Translations under genes and position numbers: made by a program
Assembly (NCBI GenBank): GCA_965370715.1
Contig: CBDUVQ010000004.1
Location: 1 to 24,995, forward strand
DNA from: JAFCBV01 sp965370715
GTDB taxonomy: Archaea > EX4484-52 > B79-G9
Reading direction: 5' to 3'
DNA length: 24,995 nt
Part shown: positions 13,743 through 22,724 of the stretch, in pieces
Numbering within the stretch: the stretch's first letter is position 1
How the letters are laid out: each line of letters opens with the position of its first letter
Notes under the pieces: generated by a model
Told to the model about the DNA's origin: nothing
Seen by the model: only the letters and a program-made list of their open reading frames with translations
Databases searched by the model: none

Positions 13743-14596
13743 ACTGAAAGCAGTACCAATCCAAGCAAAATGGACACAATTCCTGCTTTCTGGTTGAGCT
13801 CAAGCGCCTCGTTAAAGTATTTTCTTGCAAGAAGAATCGTGACTGCCGGAGCTGCGGCAATGATTGGTGCGACCACTGCTGTATGCTCTGACGTGATGCC
13901 AAGCCCGTAGCTCAGGTGTGCAAAAACATTGAGACCTGCGATAAGTAACATGAGTTTTCCAAGCCCTAGTGGAAACCGTATGCTGCGCTGCGTTGCCCGG
14001 GAATATGCAAAAATGTAGCCCGCAGAAATTGCATGTATGAGAAAGAGCGGAACGAACCACCCATATTTTTCAACAAGAATGTCTATGGGTATGAAATAAA
14101 TTCCCCACCCTAAGGCCGCGATCAGGGCGTATTTTACCCCGCTTGACGGGCTTGAAAAATTTAGTTTTCCAATGTCGCTTAGCCGAAAGGACACCATGAT
14201 GCCTCCGGTGATTGCAAGTGCAACTCCTGATGCCTGAATAAATGTCAGGGACTCTTTAAGAAGAGTTATGCTTAGAATGACTGTTATTGCAGGCCATGAA
14301 AGCGCTATCGGGCTTACTACAGAAACTTTTCCGACCTGAAATCCTTTGTAGAATGCCAGCCATGATACAACCGTAAGAAGGCTTGCAAAAAGAAGCAGGG
14401 CAACCGAGGTCCACGAAAGGACAGGTATCCCGAAAAAGGGCGCGAGAGGCAGGAAAAATAGCACACTCAGTAGTGCGCTCCATAAGTACACAGTGAATGA
14501 TCCTGCTTTTCGAACAGCAATTGCAGCAAAAAAGTCAGCTGCTCCCCAGCCAATCATTGCAATGATGCCAAAAAGGATGCCTTCCGAAATATCCAT
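13739..14596 (-). CDS. EamA-family (DMT) transporter, ten membrane helices
   Basis: A 285-residue drug/metabolite-transporter-superfamily protein made of two EamA repeats of about five helices each. The first repeat begins GIIAMIGWGAADFFAAIAV and ends with the helix GVALAITGGIMV near residue 125; the second starts at ALIAALGWGIYF (about 147) and ends with GIVSILLGLVLLSV at the C-terminus. Members export or import small metabolites across the membrane; the substrate cannot be told. The ATG lies nine bases after the atpD stop, so it may ride on the atp operon mRNA, which is unusual company. Its stop overlaps the next start (GTG). Confidence 0.88.
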   Translation of the reverse strand: MDISEGILFGIIAMIGWGAADFFAAIAVRKAGSFTVYLWSALLSVLFFLPLAPFFGIPVLSWTSVALLLFASLLTVVSWLAFYKGFQVGKVSVVSPIALSWPAITVILSITLLKESLTFIQASGVALAITGGIMVSFRLSDIGKLNFSSPSSGVKYALIAALGWGIYFIPIDILVEKYGWFVPLFLIHAISAGYIFAYSRATQRSIRFPLGLGKLMLLIAGLNVFAHLSYGLGITSEHTAVVAPIIAAAPAVTILLARKYFNEALELNQKAGIVSILLGLVLLSV

Positions 14597-14605
14597 GAGT
14601 AAATA

Positions 14606-15220
14606 TTACTTCTTAATCTTCTTTAGCCTGAAAACATTCTCGCGCTCAATTTCTTCAAGCCTGAGTGCTATGAATGCTGCCTGAGAGCTAAGTGTCGGAA
14701 GAACCTTGAACTCTAGCGCATTGACTCTGCGTTTTGTCTTGTCAATCTCGTCAAGAAGGCGGAGCATTGTGGTCTCTGCTTCTGCTGCCTTAAGGATTTT
14801 GTCAACAACAGTCTCATAAGCGTATGCTGCCTCGTCTATGCGCGCAGAACTGCCTGCAAGGCCGTAGCCGCGTTCGTGTAAGTGGCGCTTTATGATTTCA
14901 GAGCGTATTCGTGGTACAACCACACCCATTATGTTTTTTGAGCCGACATCAACCGGAGGGGCTGCGTGAACTGCCATAGCAGCAGAATGCACAGAAGGCG
15001 AGCCGTCAAGGGCTGCTGCAACTGCAATTTTTCCTTCAGCAGAAGTGTAGTCTTCCACAAGTTCGCTTCTTATGTTTTTTGCGTCCTTGAGTATCTCAAA
15101 GAACTCCATGATAAGGCCGTCGCGCTTTTTTTTCAAAAGGCTATGGCCTGACGTTGCAAGCTTTATCCTTTTCTTGAGCTTCATGAGCTCAGAGCGCGTT
15201 GGTTTTACGTCTTGTGCCAA
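14606..15220 (-). CDS. atpD: A-type ATP synthase subunit D
   Basis: Central-stalk subunit D of the A1Ao ATP synthase, the rotor shaft that couples the A3B3 head to the membrane ring. It has 204 residues, mainly long alpha helices: KPTRSELMKLKKRIKLA at the N-terminus and the LLDEIDKTKRRVNALE coiled coil near the C-terminus are typical. The best start is TTG at 15220, giving an N-terminus LAQDVKPTR like the family, with an AGGTG site about 10 bases upstream; a GTG at 15232 is the alternative and adds four residues. It follows atpB after a few bases and ends the atp gene set; no subunit G gene is seen. Confidence 0.92.
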   Translation of the reverse strand: MAQDVKPTRSELMKLKKRIKLATSGHSLLKKKRDGLIMEFFEILKDAKNIRSELVEDYTSAEGKIAVAAALDGSPSVHSAAMAVHAAPPVDVGSKNIMGVVVPRIRSEIIKRHLHERGYGLAGSSARIDEAAYAYETVVDKILKAAEAETTMLRLLDEIDKTKRRVNALEFKVLPTLSSQAAFIALRLEEIERENVFRLKKIKK

Positions 15221-15234
15221 AAGAATCCACACCT

Positions 15235-16632
15235 TTATTTCTTTATTTCCTTTGAGTCCTCGGATGCCGTGCTTTTATAGCGCTTGTCCTTGAACTCAGG
15301 CGATATCCTTGTCAAAAGGTCTTTTGGCATCCTGCCAAGAAGGTCCCATGATATCTTGAGTGTCTTGTCTATGCTTCGGTCATCGCGCACTCCCTGCTTT
15401 ACGAATTCGTTTTCGAAGTTAGCTGCGAATTTCAGAAGGTTTCTGTCTCTATCAGATAGGGCTTCTTCTCCGACAATTGCCACAAGGCCGCGAAGGTCGC
15501 GCCCTTCTGCATACATTGCATAAAGCTGGTCAGAGACCTGCTTGTGGTCATCGCGTGTTTTTCCCTTTCCGATTCCAAGGTTCATAAGCCTTGAAAGCGA
15601 TGGCAAAACATCAACAGGCGGGTACACACCCTTTTGGTGAAGCTCCCGCGAAAGCACAATCTGGCCTTCTGTGATGTATCCGGTAAGATCAGGTATTGGA
15701 TGGGTTATGTCGTCTCCGACCATTGTAAGGATTGGCAACTGCGTTACAGAGCCTTTTTTGCCCTTTATCATTCCTGCTCTCTCGTAAAGCATTGCAAGGT
15801 CTGTATACATGTATCCAGGGTATCCTCGCCTTCCGGGAACCTCTTCTCTTGCAGCCCCGATCTCACGAAGTGACTCGCAGTAGTTTGTAAGGTCTGTCAG
15901 AATTACAAGAACGTGCATGTCATGCTCATAAGCAAGGTATTCTGCTGCTGTGAGCGCCATTCTTGGTGTGATGAGCCGCTCTACTGCAGGGTCGTCTGCA
16001 AGGTTCAGGAAAACTACAGCCCGCTCAAGCGCGCCTGTTTCTTCAAAATCGCGTATGAAGCGCTGGGCTTCTTCATTGGTAATTCCCATTGCTGCAAAAA
16101 CTACAGCGAATTCTCCCTTTTGTCCGACAACCTTTGCCTGCCTTGCAATCTGAAGTGCAATCTCATTGTGCGGAAGCCCTGCACCAGAGAAAATCGGAAG
16201 CTTCTGCCCTCTGACAAGAGTGTTCATTGCATCAATTGTCGAGATTCCTGTCTGTATGAAGTCTGCTGGCTGCAGGCGCGAGTATGGATTTATTGCAGCG
16301 CCTGTGATGTCCATCTTTTTGTCAGGGATGATTTCAGGCCCGCCGTCAATAGGCTTTCCTGCTCCGCTAAGTATTCTTCCAAGAAGGTCTTTTGAAACCG
16401 GGAGCTTTATAGACTCGCCGAGGAACTTCACTCTGGAGTTTCGGTCTATGCCGCGCGTTCCCTCAAAAATCTGGACAACGACTATATCGCGCGATGTATC
16501 AAGAACCTGTCCGCTCTTAATCTCTCCTGAAGGAGTCTTTATGCTGACAAGGTCCTCATATCCTATTTCCTCTGTCTTTTCAACAAAAACAAGAGGTCCT
16601 GCAATTTTCGAAATTGTCTTGTATTCTTTCAT
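15235..16632 (-). CDS. atpB: A-type ATP synthase subunit B (regulatory, non-catalytic)
   Basis: Non-catalytic subunit of the A3B3 head, 465 residues, usual length. It begins KEYKTISKIAGPLVFVE (beta-barrel domain) and has GRILSGAGKPIDGG and NPYSRLQPADFIQTGIS. At the Walker A position it has IFSGAGLPHNEIA instead of a functional P-loop, as expected for subunit B. LTNYCESLREI, PGRRGYPGYMYTDL and GSVTQLPILTMVGDD are also family hallmarks. A GGTGAT site precedes the ATG by about 8 bases. It lies between atpA and atpD in the standard order. Confidence 0.97.
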   Translation of the reverse strand: MKEYKTISKIAGPLVFVEKTEEIGYEDLVSIKTPSGEIKSGQVLDTSRDIVVVQIFEGTRGIDRNSRVKFLGESIKLPVSKDLLGRILSGAGKPIDGGPEIIPDKKMDITGAAINPYSRLQPADFIQTGISTIDAMNTLVRGQKLPIFSGAGLPHNEIALQIARQAKVVGQKGEFAVVFAAMGITNEEAQRFIRDFEETGALERAVVFLNLADDPAVERLITPRMALTAAEYLAYEHDMHVLVILTDLTNYCESLREIGAAREEVPGRRGYPGYMYTDLAMLYERAGMIKGKKGSVTQLPILTMVGDDITHPIPDLTGYITEGQIVLSRELHQKGVYPPVDVLPSLSRLMNLGIGKGKTRDDHKQVSDQLYAMYAEGRDLRGLVAIVGEEALSDRDRNLLKFAANFENEFVKQGVRDDRSIDKTLKISWDLLGRMPKDLLTRISPEFKDKRYKSTASEDSKEIKK

Positions 16633-16645
16633 AAATAATCACCAT

Positions 16646-18397
16646 TTATTTCAGTTTACTGAACTCCTTTTTCATGTCAGCCTCAATTGAATTGAGGAGC
16701 TTCTTGTAATCGCGCTCAAACTTGACCTCAGCAATTCGGTTCTTTGACTGTATCTCGAGGACATCTGCTGCAGGAACCCCTGCATCAAGCGCTTGTTTTG
16801 CCATATTTTGATACATCAGGATGGTTTTCAGCATCATGTGCGTCTTCTTCAGGTCGCAGTATGTGTCGACATCGTGGAATGCGTTCTGCTGGAGGAAGAA
16901 CTCGCGTATAAGGCGCGCAACCTCAAGTGTCACCCTCTCCTTTTCAGGAAGTGCATCGCTTCCGACAAGCTGCACTATTTCCTGAAGCTTTTCCTCTTCC
17001 TGAAGTATGTTCATTGTCTGGCCAACAAGATTTGACCAGTCACTTGCGACATTCTTTGTGAACCATTCCGAAAGAGTATCGCGATAAAGGCTGTATGATT
17101 GCAGCCAGTTTATTGACGGAAAGTGCCTTCTTTGCGCAAGCTTTGCGTCAAGTGCCCAGAATGTCTTTGTGACACGAAGCGTGTTTTGCGTGACAGGCTC
17201 TGAAAAGTCCCCGCCTGGCGGGCTCACAGCACCGATAACTGTTACAGAACCCTCTTTGTCGGTTCCAAAAGGCACTACTCTTCCAGCGCGCTCATAAAAC
17301 TCTGCAAGCCTTGTTGAAAGGTATGCAGGGTATCCTTCTTCTCCGGGCATCTCTTCAAGGCGGGACGAGATTTCTCTCATTGCCTCTGCCCATCTTGACG
17401 TGGAATCGGCCATCAAAGCCACAGAATAACCCATGTCCCGGTAATATTCTGCAATTGTTATGCCTGTATAGATTGACGCCTCGCGCGCAGCAACAGGCAT
17501 GTTGCTTGTGTTTGCTATCAAAACAGTCCTGTTCATAAGCGGCTTTCCGCTTTTTGGGTCTGTAAGCTGCGGGAATTCTGTAAGAACCTCTGTCATCTCA
17601 TTTCCGCGCTCTCCGCATCCGACATAAACAATTATTTCTGCGTCAGCCCATTTTGCAAGCGATTGCTGGGTGACTGTCTTTCCTGCGCCAAAAGGCCCTG
17701 GTATTGCCGCAGCACCACCTTTTGCAAGGGGGAATAGTGCGTCAAGTATCCGTTGTCCTGTAATAAGCGGGATTTCAGGCACAAGCTTTTTCTTTGACGG
17801 CCTTGGTATTCGAATAGGCCATGTGTGCGCAAGCCTTAGGACTGCTTTGCTGTCAAGCTTTGCAACAGAGTCATTGACAGTGTATTTTCCGCTTGAAATA
17901 TCAACAATCTTTCCGCTGGTTCCGGGCGGAACAAGAATGCGGTGCGTTATTCCGGGGCACTCCTCAACAGTGCCGATAATATCTCCCTGAGAGACAAAAT
18001 CTCCTTTTTTCTTTGTGGCCTTGAACTCCCATTTCTTTTTCTCATCAAGCCCTGAAGCATCAACACCGCGCTGGATAAAGTCCCCCATTTGCTTTACAAG
18101 TTCTGGTAGAGGGCGCTGTATGCCGTCATATATTGATGTCAAAAGCCCTGGCCCGAGCTTTACTGCAAGAGGCATACCTGTTGTCTCAACTGGCTCGCCA
18201 GGCTTGAGGCCTGTAGTATTTTCATAAACCTGAATAACTGTCTTGTCCCCCAGAATCTGGATGACTTCACCCATGAGCTTTTCTTTTCCGACACGAACAA
18301 CATCATACATCTTTGCGTCAATGCCTGTTGCGACTGCGACAGGACCTGCGATTCTGTATATCTCTCCTTTTGTTGTTTTCTGAGTTTTGCCTTTCAT
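16646..18397 (-). CDS. atpA: A-type ATP synthase subunit A (catalytic)
   Basis: Catalytic ATPase subunit, 583 residues, usual length. It has the beta-barrel start (YRIAGPVAVA), the family-specific non-homologous region with KKKWEFK (about 100-190), Walker A GPFGAGKT (234-241), GCGERGNEMTEV (261-272) with the catalytic Glu, TSRWAEAMREIS, and PSINWLQSYSLY in the C-terminal half. The P-loop reads GPFGAGKT where GPFGSGKT is more common. ATG with GAGGTG about 9 bases upstream. In the operon it follows atpF. Confidence 0.97.
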   Translation of the reverse strand: MKGKTQKTTKGEIYRIAGPVAVATGIDAKMYDVVRVGKEKLMGEVIQILGDKTVIQVYENTTGLKPGEPVETTGMPLAVKLGPGLLTSIYDGIQRPLPELVKQMGDFIQRGVDASGLDEKKKWEFKATKKKGDFVSQGDIIGTVEECPGITHRILVPPGTSGKIVDISSGKYTVNDSVAKLDSKAVLRLAHTWPIRIPRPSKKKLVPEIPLITGQRILDALFPLAKGGAAAIPGPFGAGKTVTQQSLAKWADAEIIVYVGCGERGNEMTEVLTEFPQLTDPKSGKPLMNRTVLIANTSNMPVAAREASIYTGITIAEYYRDMGYSVALMADSTSRWAEAMREISSRLEEMPGEEGYPAYLSTRLAEFYERAGRVVPFGTDKEGSVTVIGAVSPPGGDFSEPVTQNTLRVTKTFWALDAKLAQRRHFPSINWLQSYSLYRDTLSEWFTKNVASDWSNLVGQTMNILQEEEKLQEIVQLVGSDALPEKERVTLEVARLIREFFLQQNAFHDVDTYCDLKKTHMMLKTILMYQNMAKQALDAGVPAADVLEIQSKNRIAEVKFERDYKKLLNSIEADMKKEFSKLK

Positions 18398-18429
18398 ATA
18401 ATATACACCTCTATCATGATATTTTCTAT

Positions 18430-18759
18430 CTATTTCTTTTCCCAGACATCCACACCAATCGCGCGGTTCACAAGCGCGCGTAACACTTCTGCGCTGCTAT
18501 TGTCTTTGGATATTGAGACAACCACCGGTGTTGTTGAGTTGCGAAGCTTTTCCTGAAACCGCAAGGGAAGTGTTTCGATATCGTTTTGTTTTAGTACTAG
18601 CACACCGGTCTCCTTGTCAGCGAGCGCATCCTCTATTTTTGTATGGATTTCGTTATTTTTTGCATTTATGATAGTTCGTACTCCAGCGAGGCGAAAACCA
18701 AGCGTAAATTGCTCGTCTCCGACAACAGCTATGTTAAACAGGGGGTTTATTTCACTCAT
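18430..18759 (-). CDS. atpF: A-type ATP synthase subunit F
   Basis: Central-stalk subunit F, 109 residues, usual size. The core Rossmann-like fold shows NIAVVGDEQFTLGFRLAGV at the N-terminus, the strand GVLVLKQND, and PVVVSI before the C-terminal helix. It binds subunit D and modulates rotation. The ATG lies nine bases after the atpC stop, with AGGTC upstream. Confidence 0.92.
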   Translation of the reverse strand: MSEINPLFNIAVVGDEQFTLGFRLAGVRTIINAKNNEIHTKIEDALADKETGVLVLKQNDIETLPLRFQEKLRNSTTPVVVSISKDNSSAEVLRALVNRAIGVDVWEKK

Positions 18760-18767
18760 TTTAAGAC

Positions 18768-19832
18768 CTATGCAATAAGATTTTCGGCTATAACGCGTTC
18801 AGGAAGGTTAAATGCATGAACATGGGCAATTAGCCTTATGTTTTTGTATTCTATTTCTTTTGATAGCATGAATCCGAGAATCGGGTTTATTGAAAGTGGA
18901 TGTTGATGAAGCATTAGGTCTGCCTTTGCAAGCCAGCATTTGTCCAGAGCGGTCTGTATTGGCGACATGCTGCCGGATTCCCTGAAGTTTTTCAGGCTCT
19001 CTGCAAGGACTGCTCCGTAAGATGTCTTTTTCATGGCACTGCAAAGCTCATCAACAGACGATGTTGCTGCAAGCATTGACAGATCTGTTTTTCCAAGGCG
19101 CGCACCGGGATATAAGACGTGCTTTAGAATTTCCTCTTTTTTGAAGCCCTCGCGTTTCAGCCGAAATAGCAGTTTTAAATTTCGTATATCTATTTCAGTC
19201 TCAATAAATGCACGGATAACCTTTCCCTGTTTAGGCATACTTTCTGCATGAGAAAGTAGGTTTGAGTAATATGCCTTATCAAGCACGTTTTCTGCATCAC
19301 ACAGGCTTGCTTTTGCCTTATATGCCTGTATGGCTTCTTCTGCCCCAAGGACGTATTTTTTCTTCTTAGCTGCTTCAAGCAAGTCTTCGACAGTATTCTT
19401 TTTGAAAAGTTCCTCAACAAGAGTGCCGGATATGTTTCCACAGGGTATGAGTGCGCGCTTGACGTCCTCAAGCGGAATTTTTGAGTGTTTTGCGCGCATC
19501 AGGGCTTTGATGTTTCGAAGGTCCCATCTGCCAAGATACACCTCAATAAGCATACTTACCTCGTTTGATGATATTCGTATCAATTTTGAGAATGTTGCTG
19601 CAAGATTTGCCTCTATTGCGTTTTCTATCAGGTTGAGGCCGTCGTATTTTTGCGCGAACTCGTTTATTTCATTTTTGTAGCCGCCCTCTTGCAGATATCG
19701 GGCAATGTTTGGGAGGCTCATCTTTGAAAGCTTCATATAATCGCTTTTCGGTATTAGCCCAGCCTTCATAGCGCGGACTCTGGTGTTTATGTAGGGGTAT
19801 CTTCCAAGCCCGATTTTCTTTTTTTCAGCCAT
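18768..19832 (-). CDS. atpC: A-type ATP synthase subunit C
   Basis: Funnel-shaped subunit C that links the central stalk to the K-subunit ring; 354 residues, mostly alpha-helical. The N-terminus reads GRYPYINTRVRAMKAGLIPKSDY and later segments repeat a GRWDLRNIKALMRAK / EIDIRNLKLLFRLKREG / IEYKNIRLIAHVHA motif, the threefold repeat of this family. The frame runs back to 19868, but the ATG at 19832 fits the homologous N-terminus and has GGTGAA just upstream; the longer version would overlap atpE. Confidence 0.93.
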   Translation of the reverse strand: MAEKKKIGLGRYPYINTRVRAMKAGLIPKSDYMKLSKMSLPNIARYLQEGGYKNEINEFAQKYDGLNLIENAIEANLAATFSKLIRISSNEVSMLIEVYLGRWDLRNIKALMRAKHSKIPLEDVKRALIPCGNISGTLVEELFKKNTVEDLLEAAKKKKYVLGAEEAIQAYKAKASLCDAENVLDKAYYSNLLSHAESMPKQGKVIRAFIETEIDIRNLKLLFRLKREGFKKEEILKHVLYPGARLGKTDLSMLAATSSVDELCSAMKKTSYGAVLAESLKNFRESGSMSPIQTALDKCWLAKADLMLHQHPLSINPILGFMLSKEIEYKNIRLIAHVHAFNLPERVIAENLIA

Positions 19833-19842
19833 TTTTTCACCA

Positions 19843-20400
19843 TTAATCAAAAAGGATTTTTGAAACATCTTTGATGTTTTCTGATTTTAAGGTAGCCAAA
19901 GCACTGTCAAAGGATTTGTCAAGGCGCACAGTGCGTTCGGAATTCTCGAAAATAAGGCCTCCAAGAATATCCTCCTCAACTACCTTTGCCTTTTTAGAAA
20001 GCTTTTTTACAAGTGCAATGTCTTCCTTTCTTGCATATATGTATGCTGGTTCAAACTCTTGTTTTGCGTTTTTTACAAGCTTTGAGTATACCTTTTCTTT
20101 TGTTTTTTTGTCAATAGCAATGACCTTGTTTTCAAGTTCAGTGTACACTTTTTCTATCACATCTTTTTTTGCGTCAAGAACAAGCCTTTTTTCTTCAAGC
20201 TTTGCAGAGGCAAGCTCTTTTTTTGTCATAGCCTCGACTATGTTCTGCGTTTGCCTGTCGGCTAAGCTTTGTTTTTCTTCGATGCTTTCATTTACAGATT
20301 GTATGATACTTTCTGCTTCCTTTTTGGCAGCGTTCTTTATTTCGTCTGCTTCCTTTTTTGCTATTGAAATGATTTCATCTGATACATTTTCAAGGGTCAC
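19843..20400 (-). CDS. atpE: A-type ATP synthase subunit E
   Basis: Peripheral-stalk subunit E, 185 residues. A long N-terminal coiled coil (about residues 1-100), rich in Lys, Glu and Ala, is followed by a globular C-terminal domain with EEDILGGLIFENSE, the conserved GG region of the family. It pairs with subunit H to form the stator. The start is GTG with AGGTGTT about 7 bases upstream. A 99 bp gap separates it from atpK. Confidence 0.92.
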   Translation of the reverse strand: MTLENVSDEIISIAKKEADEIKNAAKKEAESIIQSVNESIEEKQSLADRQTQNIVEAMTKKELASAKLEEKRLVLDAKKDVIEKVYTELENKVIAIDKKTKEKVYSKLVKNAKQEFEPAYIYARKEDIALVKKLSKKAKVVEEDILGGLIFENSERTVRLDKSFDSALATLKSENIKDVSKILFD

Positions 20401-20499
20401 TCTAACACCTCTTTAATAGTATGCCGCAGCCAGAATACACCGCATAAAACCGTGTTTGCTTTGGTGTCTACTGACTACTGTTGTTGTTTACGTGATGGT

Positions 20500-20721
20500 T
20501 TACATCTTTCCTATAATAAGGAACGATATCACAAAGCCAAAGAGCACAATTGTTTCCGGAATGACAGTCAATATCAATCCCTTCACGAAAAGCTCTTCTT
20601 TCTCAGCCATTGCCCCGACAGCAGCAGCACCGATGTCTTTCTCTGCGATTGCCGCAGCCAATGCTGTAATGCCTATTGCTAGGCCGGCTCCAATTGCTAT
20701 AAGTCCTGCTTGTTCAGCCAT
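20500..20721 (-). CDS. atpK: A-type ATP synthase subunit K (c-ring proteolipid)
   Basis: Membrane ring subunit, 73 residues, two transmembrane helices: residues about 6-27 (Gly/Ala-rich, AIGAGLAIGITALAAAIA) and about 45-70. The ion-carrying Glu56 sits in IPETIVLFG. Many Na+-type archaeal rings have Gln and Tyr near this Glu (PETQ..YG); here the positions are Ile and Phe, hinting at protons, but the inference is weak. A GGAGG site (20730-20735) precedes the ATG. A single-hairpin subunit is the common archaeal form. Confidence 0.93.
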   Translation of the reverse strand: MAEQAGLIAIGAGLAIGITALAAAIAEKDIGAAAVGAMAEKEELFVKGLILTVIPETIVLFGFVISFLIIGKM

Positions 20722-20729
20722 AGTTATTT

Positions 20730-20750
20730 CCTCCTTTATAAATTAAAATA
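20730..20750 (-). promoter_or_regulatory. atpK ribosome binding site and possible internal promoter
   Basis: The 37 bp between atpI and atpK holds a strong AGGAGG site and, right upstream, TTTATAAATTAAAATA, which reads as a TATA element on the minus strand about 24 bp before the ATG. It could add an extra promoter for the high-copy K subunit. Weak evidence for the promoter, good for the ribosome binding site. Confidence 0.4.
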
Positions 20751-20758
20751 GTACGTGC

Positions 20759-22627
20759 CTATAGCGCCTTCTTTGCGCCGAAAGGCATATATTTCTTTCC
20801 CCCTCCGTGGTAAAATTTCAGGAAAAATTCAACATAGTGAAGACGCATTGAATGAATAAACGGACTCATTAGCCCAAGACATATATTAACTGTATGGCCT
20901 GCAACAAATATCAGTGTCGCAAATACCATGCCAAGAGGTCCTGCGTGGAACAGCGTAGTCGCGTTTTCATTTACTACAACTGCAAGTATGACTGACACAA
21001 GCCCGACCGCCATAAGGCGCGCATAGGATAGTATGTTTGTCACAATTGACGGAAGCTCAAGTATTCCTTTGATTCCTTCTCCTTTTCCAATCATGATAAC
21101 AGACAGCACAAACAGAACATACCCTGCTGATGGAGGGATGATGTTGTAACCAAGCATGGGCAGGGCTATAATGAGTGCGCTTACTTCAAGTAAAATCCAG
21201 CTTGCTTTCTCAAGGACGGCATGTTTTAAGCCATGCATGTTTAGGGCATTGAAGAATCCTATAACGAGTCCAATGTTAACATGCACTACTCCGAGTAGTA
21301 TAGATATAAGGAAAAGCTCTTCTGCTGCGTGAACCCTGCTTAAAAGGTGCGGCAAATGATGTCCCCAGAGTTCTTCAAACCCGAAAAATTCTCCGTATGC
21401 AAGACCGAAAATAATTGTTGAAATCGATGAGAAACAAAGGACAGTCATGAGATTTTTCATGGGCGGTATCTTGCTGCGCAAAATAAGGAAAACCGCAAGC
21501 GTGAGTAGCCCGTAGCCGAAATCACCAAGCATGAATCCAAAGAAAAGCGGGAATGTAAGAAACATGAAGAATGTAGGATTTATTTCATTATATTTTGGCA
21601 GAGAATAAAGGTCAAGGAAAAACTCGTATGGCTTTACAGCTTTCGGATTTGTTAGGGCTACAGGAGCATCTTCAAAGTCCTTGTCTTCCCTGCTTATGAA
21701 AAGGTTGTCTTTTGTAGTTGCTTTTAACTTTTCATCAAATTCAGCATATTTTTTTGCAGGAATCCAGCCTGATGTCACAAAAGCGTTTTTGCTCGAAGCA
21801 AACTTCAGGGGCGCGTTCAGTTTTTCTGACTCTGCCTCAAGCATACCCGTATTTTGTGCAAGATAGCCGGAATACTCTTTTGCAAGCCGTTCTGTGAGGC
21901 TTTTCAGGATTGCCTTTTTTTTGTTAATATCAGAAACCTTTGAGGAAAGAGCAGCAAGAAGCTTTGTTGGCTTTCCGTGGAACTCACTCACACTTTTTAT
22001 GCTTATTTCAGAAAAATCATGTTCTGTCAAAATCATTTGTACTGTATTAGAGGATGCCTTGTCGCAGAAAACAGCGACTGTTGGTTTTGTGCCATCTTCT
22101 GATGAATAAATCTCAAGGTTTTTTGAGCAGCCGGACAGCTTGTCTTCTAAGCCCTTTGTTGTTGAGACATAGCCGACAAAAACAGACAATGACTTGTATT
22201 CAGAGTATGCGGCAACATCAAGGTTGATGCCGGAAAGCGGCTTAAGTTCAGAAACAAGGGAGGATATTTGAGAGGATTGGTCTTCAAGTTTCTTGGATTT
22301 TCCACTGATTGCAAGTATTTTTTCTTCAAGGGACGCAATGCTTTTTTGCAGGCCTTCAAGGGAATCTGTTTTCTTGTTGCCCGAAACAGGCGCATTTGAT
22401 TTTATCCCAAGATGCGACATGACAGAGCGCGTTTTAACAAGAGCCTTTGAGACTTCGGGCGCACCGGACATGGGCGCGGCAATATCAAACCCGCCTTCTT
22501 CTGACGCCCCGAATGCTCCGTCTTCTATATGGAAAAGATTCATGTCGTGAAGCGTGCCTATGACTTTTGGCATCTGCTTTTTTGTGCCTGCAATGGTCAC
22601 AAGTGTCATTTTTTCTGCTTTAAACAT
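20759..22627 (-). CDS. atpI: A-type ATP synthase subunit I (membrane stator)
   Basis: The large Ao stator subunit (subunit a homologue), 622 residues. The N-terminal soluble half (to about 330) has coiled-coil arms and anchors the peripheral stalks. The C-terminal half has seven or eight membrane helices, starting near PTFFMFLTFPLFFGFMLGDFGYG, and the conserved Arg595 in MRLHYVEFFLKFYHGG that faces the ring Glu. The C-terminus ends MPFGAKKAL. ATG at 22627 has an AGGT site 8 bases upstream; an internal ATG at residue 7 is possible. A 97 bp spacer with an inverted repeat separates it from atpH. Confidence 0.95.
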   Translation of the reverse strand: MFKAEKMTLVTIAGTKKQMPKVIGTLHDMNLFHIEDGAFGASEEGGFDIAAPMSGAPEVSKALVKTRSVMSHLGIKSNAPVSGNKKTDSLEGLQKSIASLEEKILAISGKSKKLEDQSSQISSLVSELKPLSGINLDVAAYSEYKSLSVFVGYVSTTKGLEDKLSGCSKNLEIYSSEDGTKPTVAVFCDKASSNTVQMILTEHDFSEISIKSVSEFHGKPTKLLAALSSKVSDINKKKAILKSLTERLAKEYSGYLAQNTGMLEAESEKLNAPLKFASSKNAFVTSGWIPAKKYAEFDEKLKATTKDNLFISREDKDFEDAPVALTNPKAVKPYEFFLDLYSLPKYNEINPTFFMFLTFPLFFGFMLGDFGYGLLTLAVFLILRSKIPPMKNLMTVLCFSSISTIIFGLAYGEFFGFEELWGHHLPHLLSRVHAAEELFLISILLGVVHVNIGLVIGFFNALNMHGLKHAVLEKASWILLEVSALIIALPMLGYNIIPPSAGYVLFVLSVIMIGKGEGIKGILELPSIVTNILSYARLMAVGLVSVILAVVVNENATTLFHAGPLGMVFATLIFVAGHTVNICLGLMSPFIHSMRLHYVEFFLKFYHGGGKKYMPFGAKKAL

Positions 22628-22640
22628 TTGAGGTACCTAT

Positions 22641-22716
22641 TTGCGTTTGACTACAACATATGCAGCCTACAATCCGGTGGTGTGATAGACGAAGTTATTC
22701 AAGTAAGCAAACGCAA
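22641..22716. repeat. inverted repeat between atpH and atpI
   Basis: TTGCGTTTG (22641-22649) and its exact complement CAAACGCAA (22708-22716) flank 58 bases that hold no reading frame. In the mRNA this would be a long-loop stem just before atpI, possibly affecting processing or relative expression. Confidence 0.5.
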
Positions 22717-22724
22717 TGCGTAAA

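Noticed and set aside
19871..20416. Plus-strand ORF of 181 codons opposite atpE
   Set aside because: It mirrors the Lys/Glu/Ala coiled coil of atpE, giving a Phe/Ser-rich artefact.
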